DNA from: Pedobacter sp. MC2016-14
GTDB lineage: Bacteria; Bacteroidota; Bacteroidia; Sphingobacteriales; Sphingobacteriaceae
Direction: 5' to 3'
DNA: 64,000 bases
Assembly: GCF_020991475.1 (NCBI RefSeq)
Contig: NZ_JAJMPA010000004.1
Span: forward strand, 354,422 to 418,421
Of this stretch, positions 1-8,329 are shown piece by piece. The translations under genes and the position numbers were made by a program. The notes beneath the pieces are model-generated. The model worked only from the letters and a program-made list of their open reading frames with translations. It did no database searches and was not told the DNA's origin. Each line of letters starts with the position of its first letter. Position 1 is the stretch's first letter.

Positions 1-692
1 TATATAATCGTATCAGAATAACCCAGGCTTTCAGAATAACTGGTAATGCGGTCAGACAGTATAAACCCTGCCAATAACGCCATTAGACAAGCTAAGGAAG
101 CCGTTTTTAAATATAAGGCCCTGTTGATTTCCTTCTGAAAGGTTACGCATACCAGTAAGGCAATCCCCACGTTTAGCATGCCAAACAAGTAAGAAGTTTT
201 TATCAAGCCTAAGTATGGGATCAGCAATAACGGAAATACGATTGACGCCAGCAGGGCACCAATATAATCGAATGTAAATACTTTAGCCACCAGATCTTTA
301 AACTCAAAACGATCTTGCAAAATTCTCATGAGCAAAGGTATTTCCAATCCCACAAGGATTCCGGTCATACCCACCAGGCTGTACAATATAATTCTAAAAG
401 AAGCCGCACTTTCAAATACCAGGTATAAAATACTGGAACTTGTACCCCCAACAATGCCCACCAATATTTCAATTTGAATAAACCAAAAGAGGATGTTCTT
501 ATCAAAATATTTAGAAATCCAGGAGCCAATACCCATAGAAAAAAGATAGAGTCCTATAATGGTAGAGAATTGTGTTACCGAATCTCCCAGCAGGTAACTG
601 GCCAGTGTACCCGCAATCAGTTCATAGATTAATCCACAGGTTGCAACTACAAATACCGAAATCAGCAGCAAAACTGGCAGTTTTTTATCCAT
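1..692 (-). CDS. Membrane-fused polyamine aminopropyltransferase (spermidine synthase), N-terminal part only
   Basis: The gene starts at an ATG at 692 and runs off the window edge, leaving about 230 codons. The visible part is entirely hydrophobic, with roughly six to seven transmembrane segments, beginning MDKKLPVLLLISVFVVATCG and including a conserved-looking GLIYELIAGTLASYLLG stretch. This is the membrane N-terminus found in bacterial SpeE-like proteins whose soluble aminopropyltransferase domain follows the membrane part. The catalytic domain is outside the window, so the assignment rests on the membrane domain and on the neighbours (SpeD-like, DUF4178, DUF350), a recurrent gene set. Two bases separate it from the DUF350 gene, so they are co-transcribed. 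Confidence 0.75.
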   Translation of the reverse strand, partial: MDKKLPVLLLISVFVVATCGLIYELIAGTLASYLLGDSVTQFSTIIGLYLFSMGIGSWISKYFDKNILFWFIQIEILVGIVGGTSSSILYLVFESAASFRIILYSLVGMTGILVGLEIPLLMRILQDRFEFKDLVAKVFTFDYIGALLASIVFPLLLIPYLGLIKTSYLFGMLNVGIALLVCVTFQKEINRALYLKTASLACLMALLAGFILSDRITSYSESLGYSDTII

Positions 693-694
693 GC

Positions 695-919
695 TTAGCC
701 ATGGATTGAAGAACTCACAATAATTGCTACGGCAATGATAAAAGCCGCGCAAACGATAGCCAGGGCTATGTTATGTTTTTCCAGGATCTCTTTATAAAGA
801 TTTTCAGGTGTAATTTTTTCGATGATCCAAAAAGCGGCCACCAGGATTACAATACCCAATACAGAATACACAACAGAGGCAATTATGTATTTAAGGCTGA
901 TCAATTCGTTTAGGTTCAT
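695..919 (-). CDS. DUF350 family small membrane protein
   Basis: A 74-residue protein with two predicted membrane helices (about residues 10-32 and 49-70), matching the short DUF350 membrane family. Its biochemical role is not known. It sits between the 57-aa peptide gene (8-bp gap) and the membrane spermidine synthase (2-bp gap). DUF350 genes recur next to DUF4178 and speD/speE genes, which suggests a membrane complex linked to polyamine chemistry. That link is inference from gene order only. Confidence 0.7.
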   Translation of the reverse strand: MNLNELISLKYIIASVVYSVLGIVILVAAFWIIEKITPENLYKEILEKHNIALAIVCAAFIIAVAIIVSSSIHG

Positions 920-927
920 ATTTTTAT

Positions 928-1101
928 TTATTTATGATTTAGTCTGTTTCCGTATCCACCGTACACCCTTTTTCCGGTATACTCCGTGTTATGCTGTACA
1001 TTGCTTTCCCATAAAGCTTTTCCGTACCATGCAGAACGCGTAAACGCGCCAACTATCAGCAAGCCTGCAAAGATGTATATATATTTAAGTAGGTCTTTCA
1101 T
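928..1101 (-). CDS. Small hypothetical single-pass membrane protein (57 aa)
   Basis: Reading the minus strand gives an ATG at 1101 and a TAA at 930-928, encoding 57 residues starting MKDLLKYIYIFAGLLIVGAF. One hydrophobic helix (about residues 5-19) is followed by a polar tail rich in Tyr, Gly and Asn. It fits exactly between DUF4178 (8-bp gap) and DUF350 (8-bp gap), on the same strand and with the operon's regular spacing, which is the main reason to call it real. No family recognised. It may be an accessory subunit of the neighbouring membrane proteins. Confidence 0.6.
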   Translation of the reverse strand: MKDLLKYIYIFAGLLIVGAFTRSAWYGKALWESNVQHNTEYTGKRVYGGYGNRLNHK

Positions 1102-1109
1102 ATCTAATT

Positions 1110-2414
1110 TTAATAAGGTGAATAGTTACTGTTCCTCCAGCGCTTTTTCTCAAATGCCGCCCTTGCCAGATAGCAAAAAAATGGCACAATGATCAGCAAA
1201 AGCGCGTAACATAATAAATTACGCCATAACACATGGTTAATCGTAACACTAATGCTCATTTTATCCCTTAATGGATCACCTGAAGCCGGGTACACATTCA
1301 GATGGTACATTCCTGCAGGAATTTCAGATAAGAGCACTTCCGTAGTCATACTTCCTTCGCTCCAGCTTTCACCACCTTCAACACCACTATAATACTCTAT
1401 ACCTGCATTCACCTCCCAGGTTTGATTTGTTTTTTCATTAACCAGAACCGTGGTAGCTTCCAGCCAGTTGTTACTCAGACCAGAAGTCAATACAATATCC
1501 ATTGCAGAAGAAGCATCAGTAACTTTAAAAGAAGGTGTCACAAAGGGTTTAAATTCAAAGTTCCCTTTAGAAGGATCGTAAGCAATATCAAATACCTGGT
1601 CCATCAAGGTCTGCTCAGGTTTAACATATACCATTGCCAACTGCACCAACACTAAGACCAGCATCATGATAAACGAAGCCCGGAAAGACCATAGCCAAAA
1701 CTCATTCGCTTTTGATGGTTGGTTGGATAGAATTCCTGATTTAGCCGGAAACAAATTGACATCCAACTTAAATGCATCGGCAATCACCTTAGGCTCCTGG
1801 TATTCGCCCAAGTAGTAATTGGTTTGCTTACGGGGAGAGGTCGTTTTTTCCTTGACCAATACATATGGTGGTGCTATAAATTCCTGCACCCTAATTCGGT
1901 CAACCAATACATCCCAATCAAATTCTCCCAGCAGCCCCGTAATTTTACGCCCGTATTTGTGAAAAAGTCTATATTCAACATTCCGGTACATCACAGAATT
2001 TGTTAGATCCATAGGCTTTTCCAGATCAGGCAAAAAATTATCTCCATATAACAGGTTCCAATGTCCATCATACTCCGACAATGTGGCGTAGCCCTGCTCA
2101 TAATTATAAAGTATATATTCACGCCAGGCATATTCCGCAGCACCATCTTCATGCATCTCCAGATATGCGATCACTTTAAAAGAAACACCATCCAGCAACC
2201 CTTCTGTACCCAATGGAATAGCAGGTTTCAATATAGGCGGGTTTAAAATTTTATATTTCTTTGGCTCCTCGTTAATAAATTGAATGTAGATATTACAGGA
2301 ACTGCAAACACAGAATTCGCTCCCCATTGGATCATAAAGGGTAATGCTGCTACTACATTCAGGACAATACGCATCTTCCGGAGCAGGAAAGGTTGTTAAA
2401 GGAAAAGTTGCCAT
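1110..2414 (-). CDS. DUF4178 domain membrane protein with N-terminal zinc-ribbon-like cysteines
   Basis: A 434-residue protein of unknown activity. The N-terminus carries a CPEC pair (Cys17, Cys20) and a second cluster at Cys35, Cys37 and Cys40, which looks like a zinc ribbon. Residues about 60-210 correspond to the DUF4178 region. A transmembrane helix lies near 243-263, a predicted extracytoplasmic segment follows, and a second helix lies near 400-420 before a basic tail. The stop overlaps nothing. Its start ATG abuts the speD-like stop (shared base 2414), so translation is probably coupled. DUF4178, DUF350, speD and speE form a recurrent cluster, and the function is inferred only from that context. 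Confidence 0.75.
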   Translation of the reverse strand: MATFPLTTFPAPEDAYCPECSSSITLYDPMGSEFCVCSSCNIYIQFINEEPKKYKILNPPILKPAIPLGTEGLLDGVSFKVIAYLEMHEDGAAEYAWREYILYNYEQGYATLSEYDGHWNLLYGDNFLPDLEKPMDLTNSVMYRNVEYRLFHKYGRKITGLLGEFDWDVLVDRIRVQEFIAPPYVLVKEKTTSPRKQTNYYLGEYQEPKVIADAFKLDVNLFPAKSGILSNQPSKANEFWLWSFRASFIMMLVLVLVQLAMVYVKPEQTLMDQVFDIAYDPSKGNFEFKPFVTPSFKVTDASSAMDIVLTSGLSNNWLEATTVLVNEKTNQTWEVNAGIEYYSGVEGGESWSEGSMTTEVLLSEIPAGMYHLNVYPASGDPLRDKMSISVTINHVLWRNLLCYALLLIIVPFFCYLARAAFEKKRWRNSNYSPY

Positions 2415-2767
2415 TACCTGATCAATTCTGTCTTCTGACGCTCAATACCTTCAAAAAAAGCAAGCACCTCTTCATAGATTGCCCTTACTTTGTCATGATT
2501 ATCTTTCTGATAATTAGAAAGGAAAATATCAAAAGTCGCCATTTCAAATTCCGGCCAGGTATGAATAGAAAGGTGAGATTCCGTTAAACATACAACAGCC
2601 GTAAAACCACCACCGGCAAAATCATGGTAAACTTCCCCTACCTGTGAAAGTTCATATTTACAGATTAAATCTTCGAAAAGTACCTTACATTGTGCCGAAG
2701 CTTGTAAAGCGGCGGCTTTTTTAGAATCAAATTCTGCTAAAATATGCAGTCCTGGTTTGTAGAGCAT
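2414..2767 (-). CDS. speD: SpeD/AdoMet decarboxylase-family pyruvoyl enzyme (117 aa)
   Basis: Pyruvoyl-dependent decarboxylase family. The self-cleavage motif TESHLSIHTWPE is intact; the Ser after Glu would become the pyruvoyl group, and the processing His is present. In a manual alignment with classical bacterial SpeD (…IDLFTCG), the position of the catalytic proton-donor Cys is Ser here (FDIFLSNY). Either the family member works without that Cys, or its substrate is not AdoMet; some SpeD homologues are known to have become ornithine or arginine decarboxylases. It is the first gene of the polyamine-type operon leading to speE. A decarboxylase role in polyamine synthesis is likely; the exact substrate is uncertain. 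Confidence 0.75.
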   Translation of the reverse strand: MLYKPGLHILAEFDSKKAAALQASAQCKVLFEDLICKYELSQVGEVYHDFAGGGFTAVVCLTESHLSIHTWPEFEMATFDIFLSNYQKDNHDKVRAIYEEVLAFFEGIERQKTELIR

Positions 2768-2811
2768 TAAAATTGTTATTTAGCTCAAATATAGCAGATA
2801 TTTTAATATTA

Positions 2812-3540
2812 CTACAACCCTATCCTACCTTCAGCCCAATAGGCCTGGGTTTTAATATTTTTTGAATTGATCCCCATGGTTAAAAGGGCTTTTCTAATCA
2901 ACTGTATTGCATTCGCATTTCCAGATAAATAAAAAACCCCATTATCAAACTGATCCGGTGCCATGCCTTTCAAATCTTCCAGACATTCTACCGTGTTCCC
3001 GCCCGGTTCCCGATTGTCACGCCTGATTTTGATCATATCCAATCCAAGCGATTCATGAATGTCTATGGTTTCCTTCTGTAATTCCAGTATGCCAGAATAA
3101 TATTGACCCCGTTTATCAATCTCTATTGCCATGCTCTGAAACAAACCCAGGGTAGTCTCATCACCAAAAAAGAAGTGCGAGGGCGATTCAGGCTGATAGA
3201 ATTTTTTTCCTCTTGGCGGAACCATCTTTAAAGAGTCGCCCACTTTTAAGCGATTGATAAAATCACTGCCAGGCCCTTTACCATGAATATGAAACAGGAT
3301 TTCACATTGTCCTTTTTCCCGGTCCAGCCCTGAAATTGTATAATTCCTGAAGTCACGGTCACTCACCCTAAAAGCCACCGCATGGCTGATCTCAAAAGGC
3401 ATCTTTTCAAAATCACCTTCAAAAACGATGTTTTTCAATTCCTTATGAAGTGATTGCACGGCATTTACTTTAACTATTGGATATTTTGAACCCAGGATAT
3501 TTATCAACGCATCACCGACCCATTTAGGTGCTCTTGGCAT
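2812..3540 (-). CDS. Siderophore-interacting protein, FAD-dependent ferric-siderophore reductase (SIP family)
   Basis: A 242-residue cytoplasmic flavoprotein. The RNYTIS segment (near residue 65) is the R-x-Y-T/S FAD-binding signature of the FAD_binding_9 domain. The C-terminal SIP domain ends in the family-typical YWAEGRIGL. Members reduce Fe(III) in imported siderophores or related chelates with NAD(P)H to release iron. It is the last gene of the minus-strand iron/heme run, 80 bp below the AraC regulator, and 44 bp from speD. Length agrees with the family. The start at 3540 gives the full N-terminal beta-barrel. Confidence 0.85.
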   Translation of the reverse strand: MPRAPKWVGDALINILGSKYPIVKVNAVQSLHKELKNIVFEGDFEKMPFEISHAVAFRVSDRDFRNYTISGLDREKGQCEILFHIHGKGPGSDFINRLKVGDSLKMVPPRGKKFYQPESPSHFFFGDETTLGLFQSMAIEIDKRGQYYSGILELQKETIDIHESLGLDMIKIRRDNREPGGNTVECLEDLKGMAPDQFDNGVFYLSGNANAIQLIRKALLTMGINSKNIKTQAYWAEGRIGL

Positions 3541-3620
3541 ATTCTTCTGTTTTTATTTACAATACAAAAAAACGCCATTGTGCTACAGCAATCAATGCTA
3601 TATTTAAGGAATAAGATGGA

Positions 3621-4481
3621 CTATTTGCGGTATTTAAGCCTAAATTGCTGCGGAGGCATTCCTGCAACTTTGCCAAACAGCCTGATAAAATAAGTTTGAT
3701 CTTCGTAGCCCAGGACATGCGCAATTTCCTTTACCGTAAGGCTGGTATAATACAGCATTCTTTTAGCTTCCAACACAATTTCCTGTTGTATCCAGTAACT
3801 CACCGAAAAACCTGTGTATTGTTTCACTGCCTCATTTAAGTAAACCGGACTAATGTTCAGAAGACCCGCATAAGCGGATGGACTTTTCATTGACTTGAAC
3901 TTATCTTGTAAATGGTTTTTAAACTGCCTTGAAATCACCGAAATTCTACGATCAGAATTCTCCCCGCATTGTCCTGCCTGGTTATAAATGGAAGCAAACA
4001 TCCCAATACAGCCTTCTACAAGATGACGGAGTGTATGATGATGAAAACTTGCGCCAGATTGGTTTGTATAAACTTCATCCAGCAACAACATGCAGTTCTT
4101 CAATACACTTGCCTGATGATCTTTTATGGCTATGGGGGTATCCCGCAGTACATTTTCCTGAAACAACTGCCGAAAGGATTCGTCAACCCAGGATACGTCA
4201 ACTGCAATTACCCAGGCCTTAAACTCCAGGGTTGAAATGGCATAATGCACCTGCCCCGGCCGTACCACAAATACAGCGCAGCCCTCCACACAGCGCTCCT
4301 TAAAATCAACCATCATCCTGCAGGTTCCCATTTCCTGAAAGGCAAACATGTAATGATCATCCCGATGCGCGGCGGTTAAACCAGAAAGGTCAAAATTTTG
4401 ATCAGGAAGCCGGTGAATGTCAATGCCTGTTGTTTTTGGATTGTTCAGGGTGTGTAAAGGAATCTGATCTGCTGCTTTCAT
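3621..4481 (-). CDS. AraC-family transcriptional regulator
   Basis: A 286-residue regulator with an N-terminal cupin-like sensor region (residues about 30-150; VRPGQVHYAI-type segment) and two C-terminal helix-turn-helix motifs (about 190-283), including the family-typical VKEIAHVLGYEDQTYFIRLF stretch. It lies between the S41 protease (12-bp gap) and the ferric-siderophore reductase, so it is probably expressed with the heme locus and may control the reductase or the whole locus. The effector cannot be told from sequence. Confidence 0.85.
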   Translation of the reverse strand: MKAADQIPLHTLNNPKTTGIDIHRLPDQNFDLSGLTAAHRDDHYMFAFQEMGTCRMMVDFKERCVEGCAVFVVRPGQVHYAISTLEFKAWVIAVDVSWVDESFRQLFQENVLRDTPIAIKDHQASVLKNCMLLLDEVYTNQSGASFHHHTLRHLVEGCIGMFASIYNQAGQCGENSDRRISVISRQFKNHLQDKFKSMKSPSAYAGLLNISPVYLNEAVKQYTGFSVSYWIQQEIVLEAKRMLYYTSLTVKEIAHVLGYEDQTYFIRLFGKVAGMPPQQFRLKYRK

Positions 4482-4493
4482 TTCCTGACAAAA

Positions 4494-5813
4494 TTAGTAA
4501 ATAGTTACACGAAGCAACCGCCTCCTGTCCTCAATCATGCCATTCTTTAAAGGCAATGCATTGCTTACAGCGTCCGTTTCTTGATTACCACCCGATCCTG
4601 ACGCTAAAGTACGGCGTACTTTTTCGGTTGTTACAGCTGGTACTTCTGCAGACTGAATAGCGGCCAGCGCTTTACGCAGGCAGCTTTCATTGGGATTGCC
4701 CAATTCGTATTGCCCATCAGGCACAGCTTCAAGATCCACAGGCATTCCATCAAAATAATCGGAGGCGCCAGCTGCATTTTTGATCAGAAAACTGGACATG
4801 TAAACCGTATAATCATCAATAACCACCCCAAAAAACCCAATGGGCTTACCATACGTCCTACTTCCCACCAGCTTCACATTATAATAAGGTTTTAAGCAAC
4901 TGATCAGCAATTCGCTGGAAGAAGCTGTACCATTAGTCACAATAAAATATAAGTTTTTTACCGTTTCCAGACTGCCTTTTTTACTGAATTTATAGGTATT
5001 ACCAGCCTCCGTAAAATCTACATCTGCCATGGTAGCAGCCCTGCCATTGTAGGTTACAGGTTTGCTATTTTCGTCCAGATAAGGCTGATGGCGTAAAATG
5101 AGGGCCTTACCTTGCTGCATCAAATTATTAAACTTTTCTGTATACATCAACTTACCAGTTAAAGCAGAGGAAGCCACCAGATTCGCAATGTATTCTGCAG
5201 TTTGAACATATCCTCCTCCGTTATTCCGCAAATCAATGATCAGGTCTGCCGGCTTAGCCGCCGCAAGTTGATCAAAGGCTTCATCCAATTGGGATTTTAT
5301 TTCCGCAAGCTTTGGAAAAGACGACAGCATCAAATAACCTACATTTGATCCGCCTACACTAAATACAGCCGTCAGCAGTGCCGAATTGGCTTCCGATGTA
5401 GCAAGGGTTTGCGCAACGCTGCCTCCGGCATTTACACCATTAACCAAATAAGAATATTTAGCGTTTCCCAGATATACCGGATTTTCATATGGTAATTTAT
5501 TTGCAGGATTTACTTTCATCTGGGAGAGGTCAAAAAGCTCCTTTTGAAAGGCGGTAAAGTCCGGTGTATAATTTTCATACCGTTGTCTCGGATTAAAGCC
5601 TTGGTAATCCGGCAACGCTTCCCGCCAGAGGTAAACCTGCCTTGCATAGAGAAAGATTGAATCCAGGGTAAATTGCCGGCGACTTCCAGTAGTTGGCGAG
5701 ATGATCTCTTCAACATCCTCATTAATTGCTTTATCTTTTTTACAGGCAGAAATACCCGTCAAAAAAACAAAGCCAATTAAACAAGCTTTCAGGACAATCA
5801 ATTTCCCTGTCAT
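4494..5813 (-). CDS. S41 family peptidase lipoprotein
   Basis: An exported serine protease of the tail-specific (CtpA-like) S41 family. I chose the ATG at 5813 over a GTG at 5831, which directly follows the heme-oxygenase stop, because it starts MTGKLIVLKACLIGFVFLTG, a clean signal peptide ending in a lipobox (GISAC|KKDK). The protein has about 439 residues. The catalytic dyad is visible as Ser in NGTASSSELL (near residue 298) and Lys in RTYGKPIG. An N-terminal S41 helical region and a degenerate PDZ-like segment precede the core. Being in a heme operon, it may degrade hemoproteins or process surface lipoproteins; that is inference. Confidence 0.8.
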   Translation of the reverse strand: MTGKLIVLKACLIGFVFLTGISACKKDKAINEDVEEIISPTTGSRRQFTLDSIFLYARQVYLWREALPDYQGFNPRQRYENYTPDFTAFQKELFDLSQMKVNPANKLPYENPVYLGNAKYSYLVNGVNAGGSVAQTLATSEANSALLTAVFSVGGSNVGYLMLSSFPKLAEIKSQLDEAFDQLAAAKPADLIIDLRNNGGGYVQTAEYIANLVASSALTGKLMYTEKFNNLMQQGKALILRHQPYLDENSKPVTYNGRAATMADVDFTEAGNTYKFSKKGSLETVKNLYFIVTNGTASSSELLISCLKPYYNVKLVGSRTYGKPIGFFGVVIDDYTVYMSSFLIKNAAGASDYFDGMPVDLEAVPDGQYELGNPNESCLRKALAAIQSAEVPAVTTEKVRRTLASGSGGNQETDAVSNALPLKNGMIEDRRRLLRVTIY

Positions 5814-5831
5814 CACATCTTTCTCAAACAC

Positions 5832-6407
5832 CTACAAGGTGGTAACTTTTGGATGATTTACTGTTCCAAATACATCGCCAAAACGGGCGAATGTTTCATG
5901 TGCAGCTTGTAAAGCCTGTTTTTCATCTTCCTCATTTTTAGCTAAGGCATCTAACACCGCGGTGAATTCGCCCCATTTTTGTCCCGAAGCCTCGCCATAT
6001 CCGCTGAAAAAAGAAAAACCTTTAGTAAGCCCTCCCTTTTGCAGCATCTTTACAATGTAAGGCCCGCCCATAATGGAACCTTCCAATACATACAGCGCAC
6101 CCAATGCCTGTACCGTATTGTTAACTTCTGGTGCAGTTGCAAAAGGCAGTTCATCTACAGTACCCCCTAAAGCTTCGATATCGGCCCTGATGTAAGAGGC
6201 ATTGCGACGCTCCGCCAAATCAGGCAAAACGGCTGTTGTAATGTAAGGGGCAATAACTTGTTCTACCGCATTAAAATATGCGTAGAAATGTTTTAACAGA
6301 TCGGCATAATCTGCCTCATTACGGATGGTCTTAATTTTAGCGACCACTTTTTTTTCTACTTCCTGGTGAGGCGTTTTCGTAGCCTCTTTAATTTTCGCAC
6401 TTAACAT
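5832..6407 (-). CDS. hmuO: Heme oxygenase, biliverdin-producing
   Basis: A 191-residue cytoplasmic heme oxygenase of the bacterial BphO/HmuO type. The proximal heme ligand is His14 (KTPHQEVEK) and the distal-helix signature appears as YVLEGSIMGGPYI. The enzyme opens heme to biliverdin, CO and Fe(II), the intracellular end of heme uptake. It follows the HmuY gene cluster in the same direction, and its stop is adjacent to the S41 protease reading frame. Length matches the family. Whether biliverdin feeds a phytochrome or is only waste cannot be seen in this window. Confidence 0.88.
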   Translation of the reverse strand: MLSAKIKEATKTPHQEVEKKVVAKIKTIRNEADYADLLKHFYAYFNAVEQVIAPYITTAVLPDLAERRNASYIRADIEALGGTVDELPFATAPEVNNTVQALGALYVLEGSIMGGPYIVKMLQKGGLTKGFSFFSGYGEASGQKWGEFTAVLDALAKNEEDEKQALQAAHETFARFGDVFGTVNHPKVTTL

Positions 6408-6454
6408 TTTATTTAGATTTTCTGTGATTTATCTTGTTTGATTAAAATTCAAGC

Positions 6455-7228
6455 TTACTTCGTATTCAGATTCTTACTTCCTGAAGGCGCAATATAATAA
6501 CGAAAGCTCAGAAACCCTCTTTGAGAATTTGCATTATTTTCCGTCGGCTTCGTATCATAATTGTTGATGAATTGAAACTTAGCATATCGGCCATCATGCA
6601 ATTTCAATACCCATGTTTTATTTGCGTAGGGAGTACTGTATAACAGATCGCCAGTTTCTGAATTGTAAGTATCATATGCCCAGGCCACGCTATTCAGATA
6701 ATGCTGATAATTTTCAGCGTTTGTAAGATTGTCCGATCCACCAGTACCAGTTATATTACCTTGCTGATCTTCAGGATTCGGCCCATGTGCCAACAGCATA
6801 TTGTCTGTAACCGAGGTAACGTCGTCAAAATTCTGGATCACATAAGTAAAACTCACATCGTTATACAAACTTAGATCGTACCACGGATAGTTAAAGTTAA
6901 GGGTTTGCGAATAATTAGCATAGACTTCCGAAGAATATCTTCCACGAAACACAATATCCCATTTATTGGTCTTAAGGTACTTATCCTCTGGCAAAAACTT
7001 CATGCTATCGAGGCTAAAATAATCCCGCATTCTCCCGTTACTTCTTGTAATATCTACTGGAAGAAAGCTTACCTCTACAATACCATTTTTATACTTTTTG
7101 ATGTATTGGCTTACCTGGACAAATTCGGGTTCTTCAGGAACTGGTTCTAAAGCATCATTTTCTTTACATGATGTAATAAATAATGCAAAGGCTATTGAGG
7201 CAAAAAATATATATTTTGAAATTTTCAT
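6455..7228 (-). CDS. HmuY-family heme-binding lipoprotein (paralogue 5 of 5)
   Basis: A 257-residue surface lipoprotein. The signal peptide ends at a lipobox (FITSC|KEND). The HmuY-like core shows the W-D-[IL]-x-F motif (KWDIVFRGRYSS) and the shared C-terminal strand FLSFRYYIAPSGSKNLNTK, nearly the same as in the first paralogue (10021-10728). HmuY proteins capture heme and pass it to the TonB receptor HmuR. It lies below a terminator-like hairpin (7262-7285), so it may be transcribed less than the upstream paralogues. Confidence 0.8.
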   Translation of the reverse strand: MKISKYIFFASIAFALFITSCKENDALEPVPEEPEFVQVSQYIKKYKNGIVEVSFLPVDITRSNGRMRDYFSLDSMKFLPEDKYLKTNKWDIVFRGRYSSEVYANYSQTLNFNYPWYDLSLYNDVSFTYVIQNFDDVTSVTDNMLLAHGPNPEDQQGNITGTGGSDNLTNAENYQHYLNSVAWAYDTYNSETGDLLYSTPYANKTWVLKLHDGRYAKFQFINNYDTKPTENNANSQRGFLSFRYYIAPSGSKNLNTK

Positions 7229-7261
7229 CTGTTTTGTATCTGAATCTGTTTATAAAAATCA

Positions 7262-7285
7262 CCCCGGGATAGTTTATTCCCGGGG
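7262..7285 (-). terminator. Rho-independent terminator-like hairpin inside the HmuY cluster
   Basis: CCCCGGGA (7262-7269) pairs with TCCCGGGG (7278-7285), an 8-bp GC-rich stem with an 8-nt loop. On the minus strand it is followed by TGATTTTTAT, a short U tract. It lies between the fourth and fifth HmuY genes, so it probably attenuates rather than ends transcription into hmuO. Confidence 0.65.
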
Positions 7286-7305
7286 CTTAATTAAGCTCTT
7301 TTTGT

Positions 7306-8115
7306 CTACAACGTACCTAAATATTTGTATCGGAAATGTAGATATGAATAGTTATCAGGGAAACCTGATGCACCATCTATGGCTACACTGTTTTGGTATA
7401 CGCTGGTAAATTCAATTGCGTATACTCTATCCAGATTGTCGCTGATCAAAATAGTTCGGTTTGTAATCGGCAATACCTCATGGTTATCAAAATAGTAATT
7501 AAACCAACCTGTAATGGTTAAAGGAGTAGGATCTGAATAGGTAGCTGGTGTTCCTGGTGATAGAAAACCGTCATGGCCAAAACTTGTTCCACTTGGTGTA
7601 ATGGTTGTTGCAGTGCTCCAATCGCTCAAAGTTACTGATGCGAACGCTACATCTTTAGCTTTAAGGGTTACAGAAGAATGTTTACCAAGATATGCATTTG
7701 CGGTGCCGCCGAAAGATAAATCCCAACGATTAGCTGGAGCTGGTGCAGTAGTAGATGTTGCGCCTGGGATATTATCATTATCACTAAATCTGAAATAATA
7801 GATCCCGTTTGGACGGTGGTACACGGAATCCGGATGGGTATAAATACCCTGATCTACAAAATAATTCTTTACGGTATATACACCACTTGTATTAAGTTCC
7901 ACGGTACCAGTCGAACTTGTCAAAGTCAATGCAGATCCTCCTGCCGTTGGGTTTTTAACCGCTATAGTTTGGTTTAACTTTAACCCTTCTGGCGCATCAG
8001 CACCATCTTTTTTACAAGAAGACAATACACTTAAGGCCACAACACCTAAAGTTAAAGCCATCAATACATTTTTTTTAGTACTTTTGCATGTTTGTTGAAA
8101 ATCAATAGTTTTCAT
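7306..8115 (-). CDS. HmuY-family lipoprotein (paralogue 4 of 5)
   Basis: A 269-residue lipoprotein with lipobox LSSC|KKDG at about Cys34 and the HmuY signature NRWDLSFGG in the middle. The C-terminal strand is YLHFRYKYLGTL. It is the most divergent of the five and is preceded by a Thr/Ala-rich segment. An unusual 214-bp untranslated stretch with several complementary segments lies upstream of its start (8116-8329). Expected role: surface heme capture alongside HmuR. The ligand is uncertain, as HmuY relatives can bind different porphyrins. Confidence 0.72.
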   Translation of the reverse strand: MKTIDFQQTCKSTKKNVLMALTLGVVALSVLSSCKKDGADAPEGLKLNQTIAVKNPTAGGSALTLTSSTGTVELNTSGVYTVKNYFVDQGIYTHPDSVYHRPNGIYYFRFSDNDNIPGATSTTAPAPANRWDLSFGGTANAYLGKHSSVTLKAKDVAFASVTLSDWSTATTITPSGTSFGHDGFLSPGTPATYSDPTPLTITGWFNYYFDNHEVLPITNRTILISDNLDRVYAIEFTSVYQNSVAIDGASGFPDNYSYLHFRYKYLGTL

Positions 8116-8329
8116 AAAGGTTTTAATTATTATTTTATTAATTGTTAAAATACGCGCACTGGTCTTTCCAGTTTGCAGACCATTAGGCAGGGTTGGTGAT
8201 GTTCAAGTCTTACCTCCCTCCTTCTGGATTTTCAGTCTTCACGAGACCTCCTGCCCATTCTCCCGGCATACCCGCTAAATTTATGATTGCGCAATACGGT
8301 TTTGCCGGTGATCTGTAGCAATTTCTTTT
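8116..8329 (-). other. Structured intergenic leader candidate within the HmuY operon
   Basis: This 214-bp gap is far longer than most gaps in the cluster (6-14 bp), and no credible ORF fills it. Perfect complementary arms are visible at 8160-8165/8177-8182 (TGGTCT/AGACCA), 8186-8191/8250-8255 (GGCAGG/CCTGCC) and 8263-8268/8303-8308 (CCGGCA/TGCCGG). Transcribed on minus, these could form a multi-stem RNA ahead of paralogue 4. I do not recognise a known riboswitch class. It could also be a processing region or degraded sequence. Confidence 0.35.
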
